Source: Tuctoria greenei
Lineage: Eukaryota; Streptophyta; Magnoliopsida; Poales; Poaceae
Assembly (NCBI GenBank): GCA_036927565.1
Contig: JAYESD010000001.1
Coordinates: 33,207,146 to 33,271,145 of the forward strand
Length of the DNA: 64,000 bases
Reading direction: 5' to 3'
Position 1 is the first letter of the stretch, and each line of letters starts with the position of its first letter. Below are positions 1 through 10,256 of this stretch, piece after piece. Under the pieces are notes generated by a model that did no database searches, was not told the origin of the DNA, and saw only the letters and a list, made by a program, of their open reading frames with translations. A program made the position numbers and the translations under genes.

Positions 1-157
1 TTGATGAGCTTGTGACTTGAGCAGGATCTGGACCAGCAATGGTGGTCGTCGGTGCTGGCTGTGAATCAAAATCAGGAGCTGGAACAATGTCATTAGTTGC
101 TGAATTTTCGGGCAGCAGCACCACTTCTTTCTCATCATCAATGAAAATGCTCTCCCC

Positions 158-900
158 CTACGGATATGGATCCGGACCTGCAATGTATGAGCTAGTACCT
201 GTGCTAGCTTCATCAAAAGACACCTTAAAAGTCTCCACAATTTTGTTAGTGTCAAGTAAAAGCACACAGTAGCCTCTAGTATGAGATGGATAACCAAGAA
301 TCATGCCATCAATGGATCTAGGTTCAAATTTATCAAGATTACCATGTTTCTTAACAAAGCATTTGCAACCAAAGACCCAAAAGTGTGTAACACTAGGCCT
401 ATGTCCAAATCGGAGCTCATATGGTGTTTTACCTAGCTTAGCATGCAAGAAAACACGATTAGAGACATAACAAACAGATACAATCGCATCAGCCCAAAAT
501 TTCCTAGGAGTTTGATATTCATCAAGCATAGTCCTAGCCATCTCAACTAAGGTTATGTTCTTTCTTTCTACAACACCGTTTTGTTGAGGTACATATGGTG
601 AAGAAAATTGATGATCTATTCCACTATCAGCATAAAAGTGATCAAAAGATTGATTTTTAAATTCGGTTCCATTATCACTTCCTATTGCTTTTAAAGATCC
701 TGGGCGATCAATTGATAATCTAAGAAACAATATTCTAAAGTGACTAAGTCTTCATTCTTAGATGCCATAAAGTAAACCCAAGAGTATCTAGAATAATCAT
801 CAACAATCACAAGACATTACCATTTACCCCCGAAGGATTGAACACGTGAATATCCTACGGTGTCAAGGTGCAAAAGTTGACCCGGTTCAGTTTTCATGAT
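158..900 (-). pseudogene. copia integrase core (broken)
   Basis: The open part at 158-730 carries the second half of the DDE integrase core: SDNGTEF supplies the middle Asp, and PQQNGVVERKN supplies the catalytic Glu. The first catalytic Asp lies upstream in the LLHLDTVG stretch near 880-895, in the preceding ORF fragment. A stop near 817 and frame changes between 730 and 817 separate the halves. After the core the frame runs into a Ser/Thr/Pro-rich stretch toward base 1, as in the linker between integrase and reverse transcriptase. Integrase inserts the element cDNA in the nucleus. This copy cannot give one continuous protein. Confidence 0.85.
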
Positions 901-1269
901 CATTGTGAGAGGAGTATGTGAACCTTCAACCTTCTTAGCATGTCTACAAGAAGAGCACACAATTTCTTTGTCCCCTTTAAGCGTAGGCAGCCCACGTATG
1001 CAATCAAGAGCACTAACATGCATTAGATGATCAACGCCTACGTGACCAAGTGTACGATGCCAAAAATATAAGTCCTTTGAATCATTAGCAACTAGACACC
1101 TATGCTTAGAGGAAGACATATCAAAATCAGCTTTAAAAACTCTTCCAAACCGAGACATGTTAAAAATAAGCTCACTATTTGAATTTACAACTTTGTAGCA
1201 ATTTTTAGTGAAAATAATTTCCTGATTTTCATCTAGCAGTTGTGAAATAGAAACCATGTTGTATTTCAA
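817..1269 (-). pseudogene. GAG-pre-integrase domain and start of integrase
   Basis: The 150-residue fragment begins NMVSISQLLDEN and contains FWHRTLGHVG followed by the Cys pair CSSCRHAK, the HHCC zinc-binding N-terminal domain of copia integrases (pre-integrase region). It ends at SFGGKW just before a stop, where intact copies continue into the integrase core. It is separated from the protease fragment upstream by a TAA at about 1273. The fragment is clear in identity and disabled by its flanking stops. Confidence 0.84.
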
Positions 1270-1272
1270 ATT

Positions 1273-1473
1273 TTAAACAAGTGCCACATCCTTCAAAGTG
1301 TAGTGATTATTTACTCTAACCAAACCCTTAGCAATTATAGGAGTTGAAGAATTATCGGCTAAAGTAACATTCTCTACACGTGACACAAAAGGGAGGGAGG
1401 AGAACCATTCTTTGTTACCGGTCATGTGGCGTGAGCAACCTGAATCCAGAATCCAAATGTTCTCCTTCCTCAA
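1273..1473 (-). pseudogene. copia aspartic protease fragment
   Basis: The short frame holds IWILDSGCSRHMTG, the copia retropepsin active site (Asp-Ser-Gly followed by the family-typical C-S-x-H-M-T-G), then a hydrophobic strand and the VNNHYTLKDVALV end typical of this domain. The enzyme would cut the polyprotein. It is in frame with neither gag (stop near 1480) nor the pre-integrase fragment (TAA at about 1273), so the polyprotein is interrupted on both sides. Confidence 0.85.
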
Positions 1474-1482
1474 GCGTGTAAC

Positions 1483-3417
1483 CTACATAGAAGCACAATA
1501 CGTCGATGACTCAATACTGGGGTTATTCAAAAGGCATTTAGGAATCCAGTACTGAGTCACACGACGTCCAGAAGGAATAACACGCGAATGCTGAGATATA
1601 ACAACAGGTTTATGAGCCAAAGCTTGAGGATTTTTGTACCCAACTACTGACTTATTAGATGTTACATGTGTAGCATGAAACACAGTAGGTTTGGGAGCAA
1701 ACTTTGCATGTTTTCGACTCATTACAGCAGGTTGCATGTTCCTATCATTCGGTTTAACATGTGCAGCAAATTTTGCATGAAAGTTATGAGATCTAGCAAT
1801 CATTCTTTCTTTTTTCTGTTGTTTAGCTAGTCTATAACAAAAATCTATGACATGACCATCTCTACCACAGTAGGTACAATGAAATTTAACTTTGTGTTCA
1901 TGTCTAGATGAGCAAGCAACATTTTTATTTGAAATCGAATGAGACAACACTCCTGCAGATTTGAAAACCACTTCTTTCTGTTTAGGAACTGTTTGAATCA
2001 AACCACTTCCTAATGACTTTACAATTTTAGGTGGATATGCCTTAGCATGAGCATGAGAATCAAAACTTAAACCAGTTTTATCATTGCAATACTTGGAAGA
2101 ATTCAGCAGCAAGTTTAGGTTCTTATTCCCATTACAAAACCAATCTAATGTCCTATGCATGTCATCAAGTTTATTGGACAGATCAAGGCAATTTTCACAT
2201 GAATTTTTTCCTTTTAATTTGCAATTGGAACAATATTTAACTTCATGAGAACGTAAAGCAATGTTCAACATAGAAATTTCATTCATGGCATCTTGTAGTT
2301 TCTTATCAAGATCACCACAAGTAGGACAATGCAAATCAATTGTAGAACAGCTAGCATCTTTCAAGTTTTTATTGTTAAGTGCAGCAAGTTCTCTGTTCTT
2401 TTCAATTTCTAACTCAATTTTATCAAGTGTGGAGTTGTGCAAACTTCTTAATGAGGACAATTGTTCATATATTAAATCACATGAGGGACATGCATCATCA
2501 CTAGGAATCAAAGTTTTTAAACGGTTGATTTCAGATTCTAGTGATTCAATTTTAGCAGCACTATCCCTAAGCTTTTTGTCCTTTTTACTAACTATAATAG
2601 TGGCACGAGAAATAGCATCACACATTTCTTCGCAAGTAGGACATACCTCTTCATTGTCGCTGTTGTGTTCTGCATCCTCCATACTTGATCTTGATTTGCC
2701 CGCCATGAAGCACAAGTTTGCCAAATCATCTTCATCTTCGTCACTTCCAATGTCCACATCGCTTGAGCCAAGTTCTTGAAGTGCGGTGATAAAACTGCTC
2801 ACCAATTGACGTCCTGTAAAACCCTTCTTTTTCTTCGTATCTTTTGCAGAGGAATGCTTCGTCCATGTTTGGTTTTCATCCCGGGAATTAGGACTTGAAA
2901 GATTAGGGCAATCTGAACGAAAATGTCTTGTCTTACCACATTCGAAACATCGTTGAGATTCGGAGATTCCTCTCCTTCTAGTTCTCATATTTTGCAATGC
3001 TTTTAAGAATCTAGTAGAGAGAAGTACTAGCTCCTCCCATGGAAACTCCTCAATCTGTTCAAGGGTTAGAGAGGACAACAAAGCAAGTGTACAAGATGAA
3101 GATTGACCGGAGCTAGGCATGTCACATTGAGAAACAAAAGCAATAGACTTGTTGGGGTTCTTACTTGATATTATGTCAATTTCTTGAGTTTTTAACTTGG
3201 AATATAGTACATCTAAAGTAAGTGTACTCATGACAGTAGATTCACGAATAGATGTGACTTTCATCTCCCAAATTGGCATATCTAATGCATTTAACAATTG
3301 TCTAGCATTTTCAGCATCTGAAAAATTAACATTGACACTACGCAAGTTGTTGAGAATTTTATTAAAGCGAGCAAAAAGGTCATCAATAGACTCACCGGGT
3401 TGCATCTCGAAGCGCAT
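1483..3417 (-). pseudogene. copia Gag, main part
   Basis: A 644-residue frame without its own N-terminus. The first ~100 residues match the UBN2/gag-polypeptide type (MQPGESIDDLFARF, NILNNLRS-like helices). A zinc knuckle CFECGKTRHFRSDCP follows near residue 160. An acidic stretch DVDIGSDEDEDD comes next, then a long helical region rich in Cys pairs (CPTCEEM, CPSCDLI, CPTCGDL, CSNCKLK, CENC), and a second knuckle CTYCGRDGHVIDFC near residue 520. The extended Cys-rich C-terminal half is unusual for short copia gags and suits SIRE-type elements. Gag would form virus-like particles in the cytoplasm. Confidence 0.85.
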
Positions 3418-3762
3418 GTATTATTTCTTCAACATGTCTTGCCTTACCTCCTCGATCATGTTGGATCCTTCGTGGTAGCCACAAAGTGCTTTCCACACAT
3501 CGTATGCAGATCAGAGGTGTGTGACACGGTCGAAGTCGCTTTGAGTTAATCCTTGTATGATCAAGTTCTGAGCCTTGTTGTTGTTATCAACATCTCTCAG
3601 ATTTGTAGCTATAACTTGATCATTTGACAGCACTTCGTAAGGTGTGTATACCTTCTCCCATATTGCGAAGCCTTGAGCCTGGATGAAGGCTTCCATACGT
3701 GCCTTCCAAACCTGAAAATCAATACCACTAAACACACAAGGTTTGGCGGAGTATTTATCCAT
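3418..3762 (-). pseudogene. copia Gag N-terminus
   Basis: An 83-residue frame starting MDKYSAKPCVFSGIDFQVWK has the F-x-G-x-x-(F/Y)-x-x-W-K start shared by copia gags, preceding the UBN2 domain. It stops at about 3511; the sequence between 3418 and 3511 still encodes gag-like residues in other frames and joins to the main gag frame by at least one frameshift. The ATG at 3762 lies about 50 bases downstream of the primer binding site, the expected leader spacing, and is the likely original start. Confidence 0.8.
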
Positions 3763-3808
3763 GATGATAAGTCAAAAACATGTTCAAATCAGAAAGATTA
3801 AAGCACTG

Positions 3809-3822
3809 TGGCTCTGATACCA
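3809..3822 (-). other. primer binding site (initiator Met tRNA), copia
   Basis: On the minus strand this reads TGGTATCAGAGCCA, complementary to the 3' end of plant initiator methionine tRNA, the usual primer for minus-strand DNA synthesis in plant copia elements. It sits 2-3 bases from the LTR end that begins TGTAGGATCG on the plus strand at 3825, which fixes the LTR/internal boundary and the orientation. Confidence 0.92.
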
Positions 3823-4428
3823 ATTGTAGGATCGAAGATCATGTGAAAAGCTACTAAAAGGGGGGTGAATGTTAGATTAAAAAATCTTACACAGCGGAAA
3901 CAATTAAATCCCAACCCCTTTGGTAGAAAATGATCTGTTCAATAAATTGTGTGTGAGACTAATCTAAACGTGTTTCACCGTGACAAAAGTGATATATATC
4001 AGAGAGAATCAAGTCACGAAGACGACACAACAATAATCACTCAAATCGGTCGAGAGAAACTCAAATTACGATTGAAAGATCGAACAAAGGTCAATCTGTC
4101 CTACCCAAGAAAAATAGTTCTGGAACGCTGCAAAGAAACTCGTGTAGATCAGAAACCACATCAAATGACCATGAAATTTTGACAGATGATAGATAATCAA
4201 GTTGTGAAGACAACCCAAAAAGAATCACATCAATTGGATCTGTAAAACTTGAGTTATGATAAAACCACCAAAGAAAGATAGTGCTGTGCAGAAAACTCGA
4301 CGAGAAAAATTTATCTGGAACAAGTCGGACGAACAAGGCACAAAAGTTCCTTCAAACTATGAATTTTATTGATCAAACCACAGGAGGAACAGCCCCAAAG
4401 TCGTACACTACAAGCTCTGGCCTCCCTT

Positions 4429-4438
4429 GCTTATATAA
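4429..4438 (-). promoter_or_regulatory. TATA box of copia LTR
   Basis: The plus strand reads GCTTATATAA; on the minus strand this is TTATATAAGC, a good plant TATA element about 600 bases upstream of the PBS. It is the likely core promoter of the element. There is no transcript evidence here. Confidence 0.6.
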
Positions 4439-5204
4439 CCAGCCCTTAGGCCAACCCAATCTCATCTAGGACTCTAATCCTACTCCGTTCATGAATAAAC
4501 TTTTCATAACTGCTTAGGACTCTTCTATACGCAGATAGAAGCAATCTTAAGACTTCCAAACACCTTAGGAACGTATACCACATTCCTAAAACAACTCAAA
4601 TTTGTGACCCACACGAAATCCTATCATAACCTACTCTATAATTTCCATACCGAGCCATAATCGACTCCGCCGCAGCCGAAGTCATCAACTGATATGATCC
4701 GATCCTTCCAAACTGATCTTTCCTTCATTAGCCCATCTTTGGAACCATGTTGCCACATAATGCACCGCATGCATACGTGCGAACACCTTCCTTCGACGTC
4801 TAGTAACTTTCATATGCACTACCCCTGATTCAATCATCCTGTGCGACCTCCTGACCCGCTCAACCACAATTCCTCCTGAATTTGGTTGTTGGAACCTCAT
4901 CGCCTCCCTGAGACTAGTACAAAGGATCCTGACACCAAACATCACTTGAACTCAAGCAACACCTGCACATGCATAAACAACAAATTTGTATGAGCCCAAT
5001 TCCGCGACTTGACTCAAGTTAGTTCCGAACACAACACCTTACGTGAGCACCTCACATAAGCATGTTGCAAAGCATAGCAAAACGTATCATCCATATCAAT
5101 CAAAATGCACCAAAAAGATAGGAAATGAATACTAAGCAATCTTTCCAATGATGTAAAGTAAGTTCGAAACATTTCATAGTAAAAGCAGTAACATTGCTAT
5201 CAAG

Positions 5205-5580
5205 CACCGGACCTTGCCAAAGCTAACCGGAACTTGAGCCGGAGCTTACCAAAACTAGTACAACCTAGCGCTGGAGCTTGCCAAAGCTAGCACAACCTAG
5301 TGCAAGAGCTTGCCAAAGCTAGTACAACCTAATGCCAGAGCATACCAAAGCTAGTCGGAAGTAGTCAACCCAAAAGCTGGAGCAAGAAAAACATGTCGGA
5401 GCTAACCAACATAAGTCGGACCTAACAAAACATATCTGATTTTAAAAATGACATGCCAAAGCTATCAAGTACATGCTAGAGCTAAAGACAAAGCTCACCG
5501 GAGCTACCCAAAAACATGTCGGACCTAGACCAAGAAAGTCGGACCTACATGCCGAAGCTAGAGTCAGACCTTGTTAAAAA
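5205..5580. repeat. degenerate minisatellite in copia LTR
   Basis: About ten irregular copies of a roughly 35-40 base unit built on the words GCCAAAGCTAG, TACAACCTA and CCGGAGCT follow one another, with later units shifting to TCGGACCTA. The array lies in the upstream (U3) end of the LTR in element orientation. It is too diverged for exact unit borders by eye. Confidence 0.75.
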
Positions 5581-5632
5581 GATGTTATGGAAGCATTCAA
5601 AACTTTTATTGTCAAAGCTAATGTATTCAGCA

Positions 5633-7422
5633 CACATAGGTCTCACACCAAGAGATCACAAAATAGCCTTTACAAAGGATTACTAGCCTATTTAGACCCC
5701 ACTGAGGTTTCACCGGTGGCGATGTCTCCAACTGAGCGCATCTTCATCCAAGGGCCCCCTCTTGAGGCATTCGGATCCCAGGGTAGTCCCACCAATAATC
5801 AGCAATCCCAATACGACTACCCCTTCCCCGAGCATCCTTAATGGTCCAAATAGCACTGGCAAAGCCCTAATTAATCAGCTATGCCGCACCAATACTTGGC
5901 CTCAAGGTGGCACTGTTGTCCTGACTTATTCTCGCATGAACCGGTCCTTAGATCAAAAGCAAGCAAAACCACCATAACTTCCAACCTATCCACATACCAG
6001 GCTTGCTTAGAGCACCCATTACCATATCATATTAACAAGCTCGTGTTAATCAAACCTCATAATTACATAATTAAGTTAAGTGGTATAGTTGTCTTCCCAT
6101 CCCAATCAATTAATCGAATCAAAAAGGTAAAAAGCCTTTCCCGACTCTTTACCATATTTTCTAGGTGACAAGGGTGGTCAAACAAATCTAGTAAACTTCC
6201 TATCATAGGATTCCCATAATCCGTCTAATCGGCACAATAAACATACAATACAAGAAACACAATCAAAGAGATGCACAAATATTTCTAAATATGACATGAC
6301 ATGCATGATTGATGCAAATGCAAGGTGGAACTTGTTAATGAGTTGCCTTTAATGATCACTAACTAGTTCTAATAGATTTTAACAAGTTTATACAGGTTTG
6401 GAGTTGATTCAATCAAATTTTAAATTTTAATTCAACACAATTTAATCAGGAAGATCAGACAAGTCCGTCAGAGGCCGGACTAGTCCGCACTGCGCAGGAA
6501 CATCAGATTAGGGTTTTCTAGATCGACATGAATTTAGAGACTTGGGGTTGAATTCACGTAAGGAAAAGGAAGTAGAAGGTATACCAGGTGTTTGGAACTC
6601 CAATGAATCAAGGATCTTGGAGGTAACACTTGGATCTTGATGATCTAGGGTTGATGAAGAACTTGATGATGGATTGTTGACGTAGAACGCGAAGTTGATG
6701 GAGATTTTGATCCTCTTTAGTTTCCTCATTTTCTTCTTCTTGTTCTAGATCTCTTTTTCCCTCCTTGGTGTCGGCTAATCACGAGCTAGGGTTTGGGTGA
6801 GGTAGAAAAGTGGCAAATAGATGTCAAGCCTCATGGGCTCCAAAAAAATTAGGAACGACGTTCCTAGGCCCACTTAACGTAAATTCAAGAAACAAGTCAT
6901 AAAACAAAAGATCAACTCGGAGTAGCGATTTATCGGATAAGTCCGAAAAGGGAAGGACTAATCCAAAGTTGGGCAGAGAGAAATCGGACAAGTCCGTACC
7001 GGATATCAGATAAGTCTGAACTTATCCAGTGGGGAAAAAAAGACATGTTTGGCCTAGAATCGAACAAGTCTAACTTTAGTCAAAGGGGAAAACAGACAAG
7101 TCCACCAGAATACCGGACTAGTCCGGACAAGTCTAGGGACTTAGCAAAATTTCCAAGGAATTGGTCCAAACAGGACCGGACAAGTCCGAAAGTGTCTAGA
7201 GGGAAAAACAGACCACCCCCCAGCAAAACGGACGAGTCCGTTCGAGGTCAGAGAGAAATCGGGCTACTCTGAACCAAAAACGGACTAGTCTCAACTTCAC
7301 AGAATTCTTAAGTGCGGTTTTGCTTCTAATTCATTTTAAACTTATTCCTTTTTATGTTGCTCAAAGTTAAACATATTCAATGATGAAGGCAGGGCATGAT
7401 GCATGAAAATGAGGGTGTTACA
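5633..7422 (-). mobile_element. Tekay-type LTR 'D', truncated
   Basis: From about 5640 (CCAAGAGATCACAAAATAGCC) to the terminal TGTTACA at 7416-7422 this is collinear with the minus-strand Tekay LTRs of B and C. Its R/U5 end (about 800 bases) is replaced by the copia element, suggesting that the copia insertion or a deletion removed it. Compared with B, about 110 bases containing the TATA box are missing near 6810-6830. The U3 end carries a dense cluster of palindromic boxes. The terminus abuts element E directly. Confidence 0.8.
6470..7290. repeat. palindromic box cluster, LTR D
   Basis: Many copies of CGGACTAGTCCG, an exact 12-base palindrome (for example 6476-6487 and 7114-7125), and near-palindromes CGGACAAGTCCG are scattered every 15-40 bases. 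They are embedded in LTR U3 sequence. The same boxes recur in LTRs A, B and C. Confidence 0.9.
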
Positions 7423-8095
7423 TGATCCCAAACAGGCAAGAGTTTGAAAACTTGAGGCAATGAAGATCGAGTGCGGGTGAATATCTCAATGAATTCACTC
7501 AACTCTCAAGATATGCGCCTGAGGATGTCAGCCAGGATAGCCGGAAGCAATACTTGTTCATGAGAGGCTTGAACAATCAGATCCAGGTACAATTGCTCAG
7601 CTGTGATTATGCAAACTTTCAGAAGCTAGTGGACAAAGAAATTGTTTTGGAGAATAAATTTCGTGAGATGGAGCTAGATGACAAGAGGAAGGCGCCATAT
7701 CAAGGACAACAACAAGGAAGTAATGTGCGCCCTTGCTTTGCACCACCTAGTGCGTCTTATTACAGCTCTTCTACTCCTGTACAACGCCCTGGTTATGTAT
7801 CGCGCCCAGCTCAGTTTGTGCAGCAACGCCCTGTCATGCAAGCACCTAGGCCTCCAATGCCTTTCCACCTCGTGCCAACTTTCCTGGTGCAAATGTTCAG
7901 AATCAAGTTCGTCCCAATAATTCTGGTGCAGTTAGGAAGTGCTATACATGTGGAGAAGCAGGACACTTTGCAATTCAATGTCCTAAGCCAGGCCTTGATC
8001 AAGGAAGCAATGTTCCAAGACAAAACCCAAGACCCAATGGAGGATAGCCGCAAGGGAACCATGGATAGCAGAATTTTGCTCGTGGCAACGTGAAC
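7423..8095 (+). pseudogene. Tekay gag C-terminal fragment (element E)
   Basis: The fragment begins in the middle of gag (FENLRQ-like; stop-interrupted) and is open from 7554 (MRGLNNQIQVQLL). It continues through the GQQQGSNVRP linker to the zinc knuckle. The knuckle residues (CYTCGEAGHFAIQCP) are encoded near 7940-7990 but in a different frame from the upstream part, so a frameshift lies near 7890. The left edge is cut exactly where LTR D ends. It matches gag of A and B throughout. Confidence 0.82.
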
Positions 8096-8434
8096 CATGT
8101 CTCTACGTAGGAAGCTCAACAAGCAGATGACTTGGTCATTGGTATGTTTCTCGCGAACTCCAACCAAGCGACTATGTTATTTGATTCCAGAGCGTTGCAT
8201 TCATTCGTTGCATCGAAGTATGTTGCCAAGTATAGTTTGCCTATCTCTCATATGAAATATATTTTGTCGGTTAAGTCTCCTGGAGGAGAGATGAGGACAA
8301 ATATAGTACGTCCAAAAGTAAGCCTTAGAATAAGGGGGGTAGACTTCTTTGCCAACCTCATTGTTTTGGATTCTCAAGGATTGGACATTATACATGGTAT
8401 GGACTTGTTGAGGAAGCACAGTGGAGTTATTTAA
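8096..8434 (+). pseudogene. Tekay aspartic protease fragment (element E)
   Basis: The frame at 8132-8434 contains LFDSRALHSFVASKYV, the retropepsin active-site strand, with Arg replacing the near-invariant Gly after Asp-Ser, and the later hydrophobic strand FANLIVLDSQGLDIIHGMDLL. A stop follows GVI. It is collinear with the proteases of A and B. Loss of Gly next to the catalytic Asp should disturb the flap/active-site geometry. Confidence 0.8.
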
Positions 8435-9480
8435 TGTGCCACAAAGACGGTGAAGTTGACCAATGAGGAAGGGATCAGCATAGAGGTTGAAACAACTCAA
8501 CATGCACCAAAACAAGTGGACCCAAATCACATGGATGGTGCTGCAGTTGAGGAGATATTAGTAGTACGTGAATTTTTTGATGTGTTTCCGGATCAGTTGC
8601 CAGGTATGCTACCTGATCGAGACATAGAATTTGTTATTGAGTTAATACCTGAAACTGCACCTATAGCTAAGAGGCCCTATAGGATGTCTCCTAAAGAGTT
8701 AGATGAGCTCAAGAAGCAAATTCAGGAGCAACTAGAGAATGGTTTTATTTGCCAAGCTCTTCACCTTGGTGAGCGCCCGTACTTTTCATGGATAAGAAGG
8801 ATGGATCACAAAGGATGTGTGTGGATTACCAAGCTCTCAATGAGGTGACAATCAAGAACATGTATACCTTGCCACACATAGAGGATTTGTTCGATCAGAT
8901 GAAGGGTGCTTCTGTTTTCTCCTAGATTGACTTGAGATCAGGCTACTATCAAATGAAGATTAGACCATCAGACATACCCAAGACAGCCTTCAGGACACGA
9001 TAAGGATCTTATGAGTACACCGTGATGTCCTTTGGATCGACAAACGCACCTGCCCACTTTATATACCTCATGAATAAGGTCTTCATGGATTACTTGGATA
9101 AATTTGTTGTGGTGTTCATTTATGACATCATGATCTACTCGAAGAGCGAGGAGGAGCAAGAGGAACACTTGAGGCTCGCGTTGTAGAAATTCAGGGAACA
9201 TCAATTGTATGCCAAGTTCAACAAGTGTCAGTTTTGGTCAAGCGAAGTGTCATTTTTGGATCATATCATTTTAGGAGGAGGAGTTTCGGTTGACCCACAA
9301 AAAGTAAGGGATGTGCTGAAATGGTAACCCCTGCAAAATGTGAAGGAGATAATGAGTTTTCTTGGAATGGCTGGATATTACCGCCGGTTCATCAAGGACT
9401 TTTCCAAAATAGCCAAGCCAATGATGGAACTATTAATGAAGGGGAAAGCATTCCAATGGACTCAAGCTTGACAAAAAAAG
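8435..9480 (+). pseudogene. Tekay reverse transcriptase (element E, multiply broken)
   Basis: RT motifs are present in order: PYRMSPKELDELKKQ, the FICQALHLGE stretch (frameshifted), a KIR...PKTAFRTR stretch, MSFG(S)TNAP, then VVVFIYDIMIYSKS where the catalytic Asp-Asp is Tyr-Asp, and the thumb region GYYRRFIKDFSKIAKPM. In-frame stops occur at about 8925, 9001, 9185 and 9326. The active-site change alone would abolish polymerase activity. Confidence 0.85.
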
Positions 9481-9490
9481 TTTTGAGGAG

Positions 9491-9591
9491 TTGGAGAAGA
9501 GGCTAACTACAGCCTCAGCTTTGATATTGCCAGATGTGAGCAAGAGTTTTGATATCTATTGTGATGCCTCAAGGCAGGGACTTGGATGTGT
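9491..9591 (+). pseudogene. Tekay RNase H start, cut by LTR A
   Basis: The frame reads SKSFDIYCDASRQGLGCV, the first RNase H strand with its catalytic Asp, and then runs directly into TGTAACACCC, the start of LTR A, at 9592. Intact elements continue LMQEGQ here. This is the left insertion point of element A in E; the matching right half of E is not in the window. Confidence 0.88.
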
Positions 9592-9709
9592 TGTAACACC
9601 CTCATTTCCATGCATCATGCATTGCATAAGTTCATATATATGTTTAACATTAATCCACATAAAGAGGAACAAAATTAAAATGAATTAGAAGCAATACCGA
9701 ACTCAAAAG

Positions 9710-10085
9710 TTCTGATGAGTGCAGACTAGTCCGTTTTCGGTGCGGACTAGTCTGATTTCTCTCTGACCTCACTCATACATGTCCATTTTAGTGCGTACTA
9801 TTTCGGTTTTTGCCTCTGTATAGTTTCTTACTTGTCTGGTCCCGTGCGGACGAGTCCGGTATTCCAATTCCTTGAAATTTTGCCAAGTCCCTGGACTTGT
9901 TCGGTATTCCAGCGGACTTGTCCATTTTTCTTCTAACTAAAATTGGACTTGTCTGGTTTTGGCCAGACTTGTCTTATTTTCCTCTAAGCAAGTTTGTACT
10001 TGTTCGATATAGTTCGGACTTGTCCGTTCTCGCCTCTGCCATTCTTCACACTAGTCCGACCTTTTTCGGACTTGTCTGGTAAATC
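9710..10085. repeat. palindromic box cluster, LTR A U3
   Basis: About twenty variants of GGACTAGTCCG and GGACTTGTCCG occur in roughly 370 bases immediately upstream of the TATA element, in the opposite orientation to those of LTR D. The position suggests an upstream promoter array (inference). Confidence 0.85.
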
Positions 10086-10246
10086 GCGATTCCGAGTTGA
10101 TCTTCTATCCCACGATTTGTTTTTGGGTTTCACCTTAAGTGGGCCTAAGGACATCGTGTCTAAGTCTTTTTAGAGCCCATGTGGGACCCCACACCAGCCT
10201 CAACCAACCCCAAACTCGAATCCATTGAAACCCAAGCCCTCCACCT

Positions 10247-10256
10247 CTATATAAAC
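10247..10256 (+). promoter_or_regulatory. TATA box, LTR A
   Basis: CTATATAAAC lies just upstream of a C-rich leader start in the LTR. It corresponds in position to the TATA elements of the B LTRs at 18525-18533 and 28950-28958. Likely Pol II core promoter of the element. Confidence 0.7.

Larger units (their letters stand above)
1..5632 (-). mobile_element. Ty1/copia LTR retrotransposon, SIRE-like, 5' part
   Basis: Reading the minus strand from high to low coordinates, this shows a long LTR (about 3825-5632), a primer binding site, gag, aspartic protease, GAG-pre-integrase and integrase, in that order. Protease-integrase before reverse transcriptase is the Ty1/copia order; RT and the 3' LTR would lie left of base 1. 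The long gag with two CCHC knuckles and many extra Cys pairs, and the roughly 1.8 kb LTR, resemble the SIRE/Maximus lineage (inference). Stops and frame changes break every domain, so the copy looks dead. The right LTR end is set only approximately, where similarity to the neighbouring Tekay LTR begins. Confidence 0.88.
3825..5632 (-). mobile_element. copia 5' LTR
   Basis: The LTR starts at the base next to the PBS (plus-strand TGTAGGATCGAAG) and runs to about 5632, where homology to Tekay LTRs begins. A minus-strand TATA element lies at 4429-4438. The distal part (about 5205-5580) is a minisatellite. The outer end and any target duplication cannot be fixed because the partner LTR is outside the window, so the 1.8 kb length is an estimate. 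Confidence 0.7.

Noticed and set aside
39..272. Plus-strand 77-codon frame at the left edge
   Set aside because: It is antisense to the copia pol linker; the minus strand carries the recognisable protein.
2261..2779. Plus-strand 172-codon frame
   Set aside because: It lies wholly antisense to the Cys-rich copia gag; its Ser/Leu richness mirrors gag codons.
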